Positions 44,929-52,565 of a stretch of 64,000 bases of DNA are shown here, piece after piece. Source of the DNA: Guyparkeria hydrothermalis. Lineage in GTDB: Bacteria; Pseudomonadota; Gammaproteobacteria; Halothiobacillales; Halothiobacillaceae. Within the stretch, counting starts at the first letter, position 1, and each line of letters begins with the position of its first letter. Made by a program: the position numbers and the translations under genes. Below the pieces are notes generated by a model. The model was not told where the DNA came from. It saw only the letters and a program-made list of their open reading frames with translations, and ran no database searches. The stretch spans positions 124,001-188,000 of the forward strand of contig NZ_JAJSEE010000001.1 in the NCBI RefSeq assembly GCF_023555375.1, read 5' to 3'.

Positions 44929-45564
44929 TCAGTCGCCGAGGACTCGCCCTCGCCCATCCTCGGACCTGATCACCCGCCACTGTGCCCAGAACGCCGTACC
45001 CTCGATGGTGCATCCCAGCCGACGCAACCAATCGGCCACCTTGTGGTTGGAGTTGTGCCAGAACGCGTAGGGCTCCGGGTACTCGACGAAGGCGAGATCG
45101 TAGGTGGGGTTCTCCTTCACGCTTGCGAGGTTCTCTTGGTGATGGGTTTCGAGCGAATCCCGCAACGCGGTCACCCGATCGGCATCCACCTCGACCTCGT
45201 GGATCGCCTGGATACCGACCCGCGACCCCTCACGCAGTCCCTCTCGGGTCGCTGGCCGGTCGGTCTGGCGTCGCCCCAGACCGGCACGTGACGGAAACAG
45301 CACTGCATCAATGGCCTGCATCCATCCGGTATCCACCTCGGCATACCAGGCCCAGTCACCGTAGGCATAGCGAACGAAACCCTGCGGGTGCGGCAGCACC
45401 AGGCTCGAATGACGACCGTGGTCCAGCACGAACACCGATTGCGGACGCTCCACCGACGCAGGCGCCACGATGGTTGTCGTGCATCCGCCCATCAACAACG
45501 CCACCCCACCCAACAGGGCGAGGCAAGCCGACCGCCAGGAACCACGCCGGGGATGTCGTGCCAT
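44929..45564 (-). CDS. DUF2459-like lipoprotein
   Basis: The 211-residue protein has a lipobox MGGC at the end of its hydrophobic N-terminus. The mature part begins VFVLDHGRHSSLVLPHPQGFVRYAYGDWAWYA, which resembles the DUF2459 family (conserved VxxHGWHTG and YGDW). NSNHKVADWLRRLGC lies near the C-terminus. Role unknown. GTG 45570 is an alternative start. Confidence 0.72.
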   Translation of the reverse strand: MARHPRRGSWRSACLALLGGVALLMGGCTTTIVAPASVERPQSVFVLDHGRHSSLVLPHPQGFVRYAYGDWAWYAEVDTGWMQAIDAVLFPSRAGLGRRQTDRPATREGLREGSRVGIQAIHEVEVDADRVTALRDSLETHHQENLASVKENPTYDLAFVEYPEPYAFWHNSNHKVADWLRRLGCTIEGTAFWAQWRVIRSEDGRGRVLGD

Positions 45565-45674
45565 GTCCACTCGTTACCGATGTGTGCGGATAGACGACAG
45601 CGTAGGCCACCCGGTTGATCGTGATAGGAAATCGCGCATCAAAAAATAGTTCTGACCCCATCTCCCCGCCAAAC

Positions 45675-46907
45675 TCACGCGGGCACGACCAGCTCCGCAT
45701 GGACCAGGTCGGCCAGCAGCGCCTGCACGTCCACCCGGATCTGGCTCGACGGGACGGTGGTGTGCAGCTCGCCCAATAGCCCGGCGATCTCCCGGCCACT
45801 GATGGCCTCTTCCTTGAGCAGGCCCCACACCAGCTGACCGGTGGCGTTCAGGCGGTAGATCGCCCCGCTGGGCACATGGATCAGGAAGCGATCGGCCTCC
45901 AGCTCGTACTCGCGCACGGCGGTGGCGGCCTGCCAGCGATCGTCGGCGTCCACGGCGGCGGTTTGCCGCCGGGGACCGGAAACCCCGGCCGCCGCCGGAG
46001 AGGCCTCTTCCACGCCGTCGATCACGCCGGGCATCGCGGCAAGCAGACGTCGCGTCGCGGCCAGCGGCTCGGGGTAGCGCAGCAACCGGCACGGCAGCGA
46101 CTGCATCAACGGCAGGAAGCGCGCCATCAGGGCCTCGCTGGGCAGGTCGTGGGCAAAGTGCTGGCGCAACAGCCGCGTCAATCCGTCGCCCGGCGCGAGC
46201 GGCACCAGCTCGGCCTCGGTCAGTCGCTCGTCACGTTCGAGCAGCACCACCGCCCCGAGCGGCAGGGCCTCGCCGTGCTCGGCGAGCTGTCCCTCGGGCA
46301 GGTCGAGGTAGCGATACCGGTCGTCCTCCGGCCCCGCGTGCGTCTCGGCGTACTGCAGCAGGCTCACGTCCACCGCCGGCGGCATGGGCAGCGGCAGGCG
46401 CAACCGCGGGGCCACGCCCATCGCCATCCCCCGCGTACGGCCCGGCCCCTCGTCGTCGAGCACCAGCACGTCGTCGCCGAATACCCGCAATCCCCCGCCG
46501 GCCAACGCGGCCACCAGGGTGCTCTTGCCCGCCCGGTGGGTCTCCGGGAACAGGACCAGCCGCCCGTTCAACTCCACCGAGGCGCAATGCAGCCCGACCC
46601 ATTGCGGGTTGAGCTCGAGGAAACGCTCGATGACGTCGGCGACGACGGCGCAGGCCGCCGACACCGGCGACTGGTGGGTCAGCCCCCGGGGGTAGGACGG
46701 CGAGACGTGACGACATCCCCCGTCCACGGCCTCCAGTCGAATCGACGGGGCCAGCCCGGTCGCCGGCACCGCGTCGATCGACCAGCCCGGCAGGGCCGCC
46801 GTGAACGCGGCGACGACATCCGGGCAGCCCGACACGCGCACCGCCGGGCCAATCCCCGGCAGGACGAGATCGTGCGCCTCGATGGCGGTGCCGACGCGCG
46901 TCACCAC
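45675..46907 (-). CDS. HPr-kinase-like/PqqD fusion protein
   Basis: The 410-residue protein joins two modules. Residues about 95-300 resemble HPr kinase: LHCASVELNGRLVLFPETHRAGKSTLVAAL (P-loop HRAGKST) and GLRVFGDDVLVLDDE (DD acid pair). Residues about 330-410 form a PqqD/RRE domain: FLIHVPSGAIYRLNATGQLVWGLL, then EIAGLLGEL and VDVQALLADLVHAELV. PqqD domains bind leader peptides in peptide-modifying systems. Start is GTG 46907, overlapping the stop of the His-rich small gene by 7 bp. A peptide phosphorylation or modification role is inferred. Confidence 0.85.
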   Translation of the reverse strand: MVTRVGTAIEAHDLVLPGIGPAVRVSGCPDVVAAFTAALPGWSIDAVPATGLAPSIRLEAVDGGCRHVSPSYPRGLTHQSPVSAACAVVADVIERFLELNPQWVGLHCASVELNGRLVLFPETHRAGKSTLVAALAGGGLRVFGDDVLVLDDEGPGRTRGMAMGVAPRLRLPLPMPPAVDVSLLQYAETHAGPEDDRYRYLDLPEGQLAEHGEALPLGAVVLLERDERLTEAELVPLAPGDGLTRLLRQHFAHDLPSEALMARFLPLMQSLPCRLLRYPEPLAATRRLLAAMPGVIDGVEEASPAAAGVSGPRRQTAAVDADDRWQAATAVREYELEADRFLIHVPSGAIYRLNATGQLVWGLLKEEAISGREIAGLLGELHTTVPSSQIRVDVQALLADLVHAELVVPA

Positions 46908-47212
46908 CGGCTGGGATGCAGGAGGATGTTCAGCCGCAGCTCGGAATCACGATGGTGGTGATGCCGCCGGTCATCCCGATAGTAGCGACGCTCGCGGTAC
47001 TCGTGGTGGCCGTGGTGATGATGGTGCTTGCCGCTGGGCCGGCTGTAGCTGGGTCGCGAGAAGCTCCCACTGCCGTGTCGATGCGGCCCCGGATGCGCCC
47101 CGGCCACGTTGACCAGCGTCGGTGCCACGTAGGCCCCGGCCAGGCCGGCGCCGAGGGTAATGAGCAGGCGACGACGGCGGCGATAGGTTGCATCAGACTG
47201 GTGATCACTCAT
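46901..47212 (-). CDS. Small Tat-type exported His/Tyr/Arg-rich protein, candidate modified peptide
   Basis: The 103-residue protein starts MSDHQSDATYRRRRRLLITL: a run of Arg and a hydrophobic helix ending VAGAH, a twin-arginine-like signal. The remaining 60 residues are His/Ser/Arg/Tyr/Gly-rich (GKHHHHHGHHEYRERRYY, RRHHHHRDSE) and end NILLHPSRW. Composition suggests metal binding or a peptide substrate. Its stop overlaps the start of the kinase/PqqD gene, so the two are made together. GGGGGATGG precedes ATG 47212. No family recognised. Confidence 0.75.
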   Translation of the reverse strand: MSDHQSDATYRRRRRLLITLGAGLAGAYVAPTLVNVAGAHPGPHRHGSGSFSRPSYSRPSGKHHHHHGHHEYRERRYYRDDRRHHHHRDSELRLNILLHPSRW

Positions 47213-47421
47213 GGACCATCCCCCGTTTCAGTCAGTGGAAGAAACCTCGCGACCCGGACGCCTGGCCATCGGCTTTGCCAGATACATAGCCAGACACATA
47301 ACGTGGGTCACGATCTTCCGTTTCTGACAGGGAGGACCGGCAAAAGTGCCAGACGAGGGGCGACGCAACGCCACGGCCACCGCAGGCCCTGCCCGCGGCT
47401 CACGCCCATGGCGACCCGCCC

Positions 47422-48738
47422 TCAGTCATCGGATGCCGGCGGGGGTTCCGGTGCGGGCACGTGATGGACGCGTGCCGAGCCCAGGATGCGCATCAGCAGC
47501 TCCACCATCGTGGCCCACGCCATGCCCAGCGCCAGCCCCAACACGATGCCCGAGGGGGCGGACCAGCCCGCCACGAGGGTGGCCAGCGAGAGCGTAAAGA
47601 GCACGAAGGTGCCGATGCCGGCGTAGACCACCGCCGGCTGCCAATTCGACACTCGGAAGGTGAATGCCGTCGTCTGCACCAGGAGCGCGGCGGCCGCCGC
47701 GACCGGCACCGACGGGAATTCCGCGTTGGGGACCACGCCTTCGAGCACGAAGTGATCGAGGACATGGGCGCCACCGGCCGCACCGAGGACACCCACCCCG
47801 ATACGCAGCGCCGCCGCCCACCCGGCGCGCCAGCACACGAACGCCATCAACGGCATGACCACGACGAGGATGCCCGGCCACTGGAAGGCCCACAGCGCGC
47901 CGCGCGCAACCGCGACGGCCTCCTCGGTTTTCACCGCCCCCATCCATTCGAGGACCGGAAAATCGATCAGCGCCAGGCCCGCGACCGCCCGCGTCTGGCT
48001 GACCACGAGGCCGATCGCACCGGCGGCCATCAGCAGCACGAGGAAACCGAGGGTCAGGCTCAACCCCTGGGCCAGGCTCGGGTTGAAGCGGCGGCTGAGC
48101 CAGTAGAACCCCGGCGCCAGCCGGAGGACGACGCCCCGCGTGCCGGTGATCCGCAATGCCCACAGAAACGCCTGCTCCACGCGATAGCGGTTGGCCGCGA
48201 TGCGGGCGGCCGCCCAGCGGATGAGCAGGGCCGTGATGAACAGGATCAGCACCAGCAGCGCGGCGGTCCCGGTGACGTCCTGCAGCACCTTCCAGGACGC
48301 CCCCAGCACGACACCAAGCGTGAGGTAGGTGGCGGCCCAGATCAGGCTCGCCGGCACGTCGAACAGCAGGAAACGCCGGTAGGAGAGCTGCGACGCGCCG
48401 GCGAGAAACGGCACGATGATGCGGGTGGGCGTCGAGACCCGCCCCAGCACGATGGCCCACTCGCCCCGTCGCTGCATGAATTCCTGCACCCGCTGGATCG
48501 ACCGGCCGAAGTAACGCTCCAGCGGCGCCCAGTGCAGCATCCTCACACCCCAGCGACGGCCGACATAAAACCCGGTCGCATTCCCCAGCAGCGTCGCCGA
48601 CAGCACGACCCCGAGCAGCGGCCCCATCTCGACCTGCCCCCGAGAGGCGAGGATGCCGCCGATCACCACGGCCACCTCGCCGGGCGTGAAGAAACCGAGA
48701 AAGAACGCGGCCTCGGCCCAGCAGAGCACCCCAAGCAC
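47422..48738 (-). CDS. DedA-family membrane protein with extended C-terminal membrane domain
   Basis: The N-terminal 180 residues are DedA/SNARE-associated: EAAFFLGFFTPGEVAVVIGG, LLGNATGFYVGRRWG, GRVSTPTRIIVPFLAGASQLSYRRFLLFD. The C-terminal 240 residues form about six more helices, partly PAP2-like in layout (HVLDHFVLEGVVPN) but without a full phosphatase motif. The frame is open at least 25 codons upstream of GTG 48738, encoding DedA-like IDKLLQSALELSPLTIYVV, yet no ATG, GTG or TTG begins it; a CTG or ATC start is possible. DedA proteins act in envelope lipid transport. Confidence 0.82.
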   Translation of the reverse strand: MLGVLCWAEAAFFLGFFTPGEVAVVIGGILASRGQVEMGPLLGVVLSATLLGNATGFYVGRRWGVRMLHWAPLERYFGRSIQRVQEFMQRRGEWAIVLGRVSTPTRIIVPFLAGASQLSYRRFLLFDVPASLIWAATYLTLGVVLGASWKVLQDVTGTAALLVLILFITALLIRWAAARIAANRYRVEQAFLWALRITGTRGVVLRLAPGFYWLSRRFNPSLAQGLSLTLGFLVLLMAAGAIGLVVSQTRAVAGLALIDFPVLEWMGAVKTEEAVAVARGALWAFQWPGILVVVMPLMAFVCWRAGWAAALRIGVGVLGAAGGAHVLDHFVLEGVVPNAEFPSVPVAAAAALLVQTTAFTFRVSNWQPAVVYAGIGTFVLFTLSLATLVAGWSAPSGIVLGLALGMAWATMVELLMRILGSARVHHVPAPEPPPASDD

Positions 48739-48935
48739 GACATAGATCGTCAGGGGAGAGAGCTCCAGGGCCGACTGAAGAAGCTTGTCGATGACTTCAC
48801 CCGTGTGCGGTTGAGCGGGAACGAAAAAGTATAGCCAGGGAAACCCGGCGCGATTCAGCCGCGCCTTGAGCTAGGTTGAAGACTCGGCCGGCCCTTATTG
48901 GTTTCCTCAAAGCCGGTGGCTCTTCATACGGAGGC

Positions 48936-48965
48936 GGGTATCGCAGGAACGGGTATCGCAGGAAA
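48936..48965. repeat. 15-bp tandem duplication
   Basis: GGGTATCGCAGGAAC at 48936-48950 is followed directly by GGGTATCGCAGGAAA. It lies in the short gap between the DedA and GNAT genes; no function visible. Confidence 0.6.
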
Positions 48966-49003
48966 TGATTCAGTGCGCCCGGCGTCAGGCAACACCCTTA
49001 CGG

Positions 49004-49528
49004 TCACCGATCGACGGGCCCAGTCGCCCGAAACGCCTCATGAAAGCGGACGGTGCCGTGCGGGACAGGGCCGTCGAACGGCAGGACGAAGAAGACGTCG
49101 GGCGGGACGCCCTCGACCGCGAGATCGGATGGGTTCTTGAAGCCGAAGCGCGGGTAGTAGTCCGGATGGCCGACCAGGCAGCAACCCTGAGCATCGAGGG
49201 ATTGCAAGTGCGTCAGACCCTCGCGGATCAAGGCCGCCCCGATGCCCTGACGCTGATACGCCGGCAGGACCGAGACCGGTCCGAGGCCGTACCAGCCGGA
49301 CGTGCCGTCGGAGATCGTCACCGGGGAGAAGGCAATGTGACCGACGACCCGCCCGCCCCGTTCGGCGACCAGCGAGACGGTCAGCGCATCGACGGCGCGC
49401 AGGGCCTCGACGATGTACTGCTCGGTGTGCTCGCTGATCTCCACCGCGGCGAAGGCGGCCTGGGTGACCGCGGCGATCGCCTCGATATCAGCCGCGGTCT
49501 CGGGACGGATGGTGACCGGTGTGTTCAT
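49004..49528 (-). CDS. GNAT-family N-acetyltransferase
   Basis: The 174-residue protein has GNAT motifs: IRPETAADIEAIAAVTQAAFA, LGPVSVLPAYQRQGIGAALIREGL (acetyl-CoA loop, about 82-105) and CCLVGHPDYYPRFGFKNPS. It is a YhbS-like relative of the GNAT at 31805-32365. ATG 49528 begins 3 bp after the stop of a DUF815 gene fossil (49532) and has no good ribosome site of its own, so it was once coupled to that gene. Confidence 0.9.
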   Translation of the reverse strand: MNTPVTIRPETAADIEAIAAVTQAAFAAVEISEHTEQYIVEALRAVDALTVSLVAERGGRVVGHIAFSPVTISDGTSGWYGLGPVSVLPAYQRQGIGAALIREGLTHLQSLDAQGCCLVGHPDYYPRFGFKNPSDLAVEGVPPDVFFVLPFDGPVPHGTVRFHEAFRATGPVDR

Positions 49529-49531
49529 GGC

Positions 49532-49633
49532 TCAACCATAGGCGTTGAAGAGCTCGGATACGACGCGGTCGCTGCGCACGCCACGGGTCTGGGCGAACGT
49601 GAGCGCCTCGGCATGCAACTCGCCCCGACGATC
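49532..49633 (-). pseudogene. Fossil 3' end of a DUF815 ATPase gene
   Basis: Read on the minus strand this gives GELHAEALTFAQTRGVRSDR, then VVSELFNAYG and a stop, matching the C-terminus of the intact DUF815 protein (DELHAEAIKFAQTRGVRSGR then VARQFFNHWG). Upstream of about 49633 the similarity ends. It is a truncated paralog, not a fragment of the SGNH gene beside it. Confidence 0.82.
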
Positions 49634-49666
49634 CGACGATGGGGGGTCGGACCGAGCCAAGATGCC

Positions 49667-50254
49667 CTAACGGAACCACCAGCCCGGGTTGGCGCCGACC
49701 ACCGCCGCCAGGCGCTCATACCCACGGCTGTCCGGGTGGGCTCCGTCCCCCGCTCGCACCGCGATCCGGTAGACGGCATCATCGACCAGCGGGCCGAAGA
49801 GATCGATGAAGGTCACGCCGCGTTCCCCGCACCGCTCGGCAAAGGCATCCGACAGGTGGCCGATCCGCCCATTATGGCCGTCATCGTCGACCGGTGGCGG
49901 CCCCACGAACAGGCAGGGATAGCGGCTCGCGAACGCGAGCATCGCATCAAGATTCGTGACCGACTCCTCGAACGGCACGCGCGTCTCTCCGCCTTCCCAC
50001 GTAGTGTCATTGACCCCGCAGGACAGGACGATGCGCCCATCACACTGGGGAGGCAGCCTGGGCGCGCACTCGGCCTCCAGCCGCCGCCACAAATCACGAC
50101 TGGTATCCCGGCGCACGCCGAGGTTGTAACTGGTCACGGGAACGCCCTGGCCGTGGGCATCACGACATAGCCGCCCGACCCAGCCCAGCACCGACTCGTC
50201 GCCGGTGCCGTTGACCAAGGAATCGCCCACGTAGCAAATACGGATATCGCTCAC
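49667..50254 (-). CDS. SGNH/GDSL hydrolase
   Basis: The 195-residue protein has ICYVGDSLVNGTGD (Ser block), SYNLGVRRDTSRD (Gly), VLSCGVNDTTWEGG (Asn) and AVRAGDGAHPDSRGY (Asp/His), a complete SGNH set. No signal peptide. The start is GTG 50254, 8 bp after the DUF815 stop, so it is coupled to the ATPase gene. Substrate unknown. Confidence 0.88.
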   Translation of the reverse strand: MSDIRICYVGDSLVNGTGDESVLGWVGRLCRDAHGQGVPVTSYNLGVRRDTSRDLWRRLEAECAPRLPPQCDGRIVLSCGVNDTTWEGGETRVPFEESVTNLDAMLAFASRYPCLFVGPPPVDDDGHNGRIGHLSDAFAERCGERGVTFIDLFGPLVDDAVYRIAVRAGDGAHPDSRGYERLAAVVGANPGWWFR

Positions 50255-50261
50255 TCGCCGT

Positions 50262-51020
50262 TCAACCCCAGTGATTGAAGAACTGCCGCGCGACCCGGCC
50301 GCTGCGCACGCCGCGGGTCTGGGCGAACTTGATGGCTTCCGCGTGCAGCTCGTCGCGGTCGCCTGTCCAGTCGCGGAAGTAGAAGTCGACGATCTCCAGG
50401 TACTCCGGCTGGCTGATCGGGTAGAACGACAGCCACAGGCCGAACCGGTCGGAGAGCGAGATCTTCTCCTCGACGGCATCGGTGTGGTGCAGCTCGGTGT
50501 CGACCACCCGCGCCCCGTCGTTGTCGCTCGCCTGCTCGGGCAACAGGTGCCGGCGGTTGGAGCTGGCATAGACCACCACGTTCTCCGGCGGCAGCTCCAG
50601 CGAACCCTCCAGCACGCGCTTGAGACCCTTATAGCGGGAATCACCCTGCTCGAAGGAGAGGTCGTCGCAGAAGATGACGAAGCGCTGCGGCAGGTCCAGC
50701 AGCGGGTCGATGATCTCCGGCAGATCACCCAGGTCATCGGCGTCCACCTCGATCATCCGCAGGCCCTGCTCGCCGTAAGCATTGAGCATCGCCTTGATCA
50801 GCGACGACTTGCCCGTCCCGCGCGACCCCCACAGCAGCGCATTGTTCGCGCCGCGACCGTGAAGAAAGCGCCGGGTGTTCTCTAACAGCGCGCCCTTCTG
50901 GCGCTCGACACCCAGCAACTGCTCGGGGACGACCGGATCGACCCGGTGCACCGGGCGCAGTCGTTGCGAACCGGCGCGCCAGATGGCCGCGTGGGTGTTA
51001 TGCCAATCAATATCCGACAT
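50262..51020 (-). CDS. DUF815 AAA-type ATPase (intact copy)
   Basis: The 252-residue protein is a complete DUF815 ATPase: LLGVERQKGALLENTRRFLHG, Walker A LLWGSRGTGKSSLIKAML (about 63-80), RMIEVDADDLGDLPEI, Walker B RFVIFCDDLSFEQGD, VVVYASSNRRHLLP and the C-terminal FAQTRGVRSGRVARQFFNHW. The role of DUF815 is unknown; structure recalls replication-clamp-loader ATPases. Two damaged copies flank it (49532-49633 and 52090-52159). Confidence 0.93.
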   Translation of the reverse strand: MSDIDWHNTHAAIWRAGSQRLRPVHRVDPVVPEQLLGVERQKGALLENTRRFLHGRGANNALLWGSRGTGKSSLIKAMLNAYGEQGLRMIEVDADDLGDLPEIIDPLLDLPQRFVIFCDDLSFEQGDSRYKGLKRVLEGSLELPPENVVVYASSNRRHLLPEQASDNDGARVVDTELHHTDAVEEKISLSDRFGLWLSFYPISQPEYLEIVDFYFRDWTGDRDELHAEAIKFAQTRGVRSGRVARQFFNHWG

Positions 51021-51110
51021 CAGCTACCAGGATCGGTGGGAGTGAGACCTGAAATATACATGGCATGGAACCCTCGAGCCGAGAGCCCCCTTCGCCTTGC
51101 CGAGCGGCCG
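51007..51110. repeat. Direct repeat, copy 1, spanning the DUF815 start and upstream region
   Basis: About 100 bp (ATATCCGACATCAGCTACCA...GCCTTGCCGAGCGGCCGG) is repeated with about 20-25% mismatches at 52148-52250. It includes the first codons and promoter region of DUF815. Each copy precedes a DUF815 coding sequence, intact here and remnant in copy 2. Confidence 0.8.
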
Positions 51111-51132
51111 GCTAAAGCCCCTCGTCGTGCAC

Positions 51133-52032
51133 TTATTCCCCTCGGCGGATCACGCTGTTGATCGCGACCGACCGGCCACCGAATCGAAGCCCGATCTCCC
51201 TGCCGTTCTCGCTCGCACTGATGTGGAGGTGCGGTTCGAGGCTGTTTCCCGAGTTGCCGACTTCGGCCAACGGTTGCCCCGCCGTAACGACCTCCCCTGG
51301 CGCCACTCTGATGCTGCCTTGCTTCAAGTGGGCCATGAAGATATCCGCCTCATCACACCGCACTACGACATAGTTGCCCTCCGACTGCTCCGTGTCCGGG
51401 TGTCCCGGCGGGTTGTCCGGCAGACCGGCACGAACCCGGTCGATGGGCCCTTGGCATGGGCTATGGAGTCTCTCGCCGAAGATTTCGTAGGCGCTCAACG
51501 CACGCGGAGCAATACCGTCCGCGCGATTGCCAAACCGGTTGAGCTTGACGATGTCGACAGCCTTCCTGTCGCCACTCAGGGCGTGGAAGGGGTTGGTGAC
51601 GGCACTGCCCCCGCCCTGGAGCACGTAATAAGTGCCGGAGCCGAGCGGGAAATCGACATCAAGGGTCTCGCCCGAGGGATAATACGACGCGATCGCCAGA
51701 GCGTTGAGCACCGAGAACAGGAGAAATACCGACGCACGCAGGACCGTGATCCCGCCGACGCGAGCCCGGCCATGAGGGCTGCCGTGCCATATCCGGAAGA
51801 ACAGGAACACCGCGACAACGGCGAACAACCCAGGAAAAACGTACCGCAGGTAATAGCTTGTGAAGGCCCAGCTGCCCGCGAGGAAGGCGAAGGCCATGAT
51901 GCTGCCACTGGTCAACACCAGCACTGCCCAATCGAGCCGATCCCGGCGCCCACGGCTAATCAGCCAAACAAGAGCGGCCCCCGAAAGGAGCAATGGGTAA
52001 GCCGCGAACGCAATAGGAAGACTTTCACTCAC
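51133..52032 (-). CDS. M23-family peptidase with N-terminal membrane helices
   Basis: The protein (299 residues from GTG 52032; ATG 52119 would overlap the DUF815 fossil) has about four transmembrane helices in its first 130 residues, then a periplasmic LytM-like domain: HALSGDRKAVDIVKL, LHSPCQGPI, GNYVVVRCDEADIFMAHLKQ, VTAGQPLAEVGNSGNSLEPHLHIS. HLH and the upstream His/Asp fit zinc binding, though the first motif is degenerate. A murein-hydrolase or regulator role is inferred. Start uncertain. Confidence 0.78.
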   Translation of the reverse strand: MSESLPIAFAAYPLLLSGAALVWLISRGRRDRLDWAVLVLTSGSIMAFAFLAGSWAFTSYYLRYVFPGLFAVVAVFLFFRIWHGSPHGRARVGGITVLRASVFLLFSVLNALAIASYYPSGETLDVDFPLGSGTYYVLQGGGSAVTNPFHALSGDRKAVDIVKLNRFGNRADGIAPRALSAYEIFGERLHSPCQGPIDRVRAGLPDNPPGHPDTEQSEGNYVVVRCDEADIFMAHLKQGSIRVAPGEVVTAGQPLAEVGNSGNSLEPHLHISASENGREIGLRFGGRSVAINSVIRRGE

Positions 52033-52089
52033 AGCGCTGATCCAGAAGTGCACAACGGTGTGGTGAAAGGCAACTGGAGCAACGAGTAG

Positions 52090-52159
52090 GTGTCCCGCGC
52101 GAGCCCCACAGCAGTGCATCGTTCGCTGCGCGGATGTTCTTCCAAACAATATCTGACAT
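52090..52159 (-). pseudogene. Fossil 5' end of a DUF815 ATPase gene with internal deletion
   Basis: On the minus strand this reads MSDIVWKNIRAAN directly joined to DALLWGSRGT. The intact gene has MSDIDWHNTHAA at its start and NNALLWGSRGTGKSS near residue 60, so about 45 codons are deleted and everything past Walker A is replaced by the M23 gene. It sits downstream of the second copy of the promoter repeat. Confidence 0.82.
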
Positions 52160-52250
52160 CAGCTACCAAGAACGGTGGAACTCACAGCTTAAATATACAT
52201 GGCAGGGAGTCATCGGGCGGGGAAGTCCCCTTCGCCTTGCCGAGCGGCCG
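52148..52250. repeat. Direct repeat, copy 2, upstream of the DUF815 fossil
   Basis: Matches 51007-51110: shared blocks are GACATCAGCTACCA, AAATATACATGGCA and CCCCTTCGCCTTGCCGAGCG. It gives the fossil, and now the M23 gene, the promoter region of DUF815. Confidence 0.8.
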
Positions 52251-52430
52251 GGGTGCCGCAGGGTCGGGGCGGCATGGACGCCGCCCCGAGGTTCGCCGCG
52301 ACAGGACGTCGCGTCGAACCGACCCGTCCGCGGTACCCCGGACGGGAGGGAAGCCCGCAGGGCCAAGGCGAGGGGTGCCCTTCTCTTTGGGCACTTTCTC
52401 TTGGGCAAGCAAGAGAAAGTGCCTCGCGCG
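52251..52430. repeat. GC-rich multi-hairpin element
   Basis: A series of stem-loops: CGGGGCGGC-N6-GCCGCCCCG near 52266, a GTTCGCCGCGAC/GTCGCG..GAAC stem near 52300, CCGTCCG-N-CGGACGG near 52328, and a perfect 13-bp stem GCACTTTCTCTTG / CAAGAGAAAGTGC at 52391-52422. The last stem with its GGCAAG loop resembles a family of dispersed repeats I know from gammaproteobacteria. The remaining sequence to 52565 holds no gene. Confidence 0.55.
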
Positions 52431-52565
52431 CTGAGCACTGCACAGCAGAGAAATCGCTTCACGTAAGAGCGTGCGAAGAAGAGCCCATCACGCTAAAGGG
52501 TTCTCACCCCTTTTTCGCGGTTAAGGGCGTGCGCCCCCAAGTAACCCCTTCCACCTGAAGACAGG

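Noticed and set aside
49525-49782. 85-residue frame over the DUF815 fossil
   Set aside because: It is in a different frame from the DUF815-like translation and has no similarity of its own.
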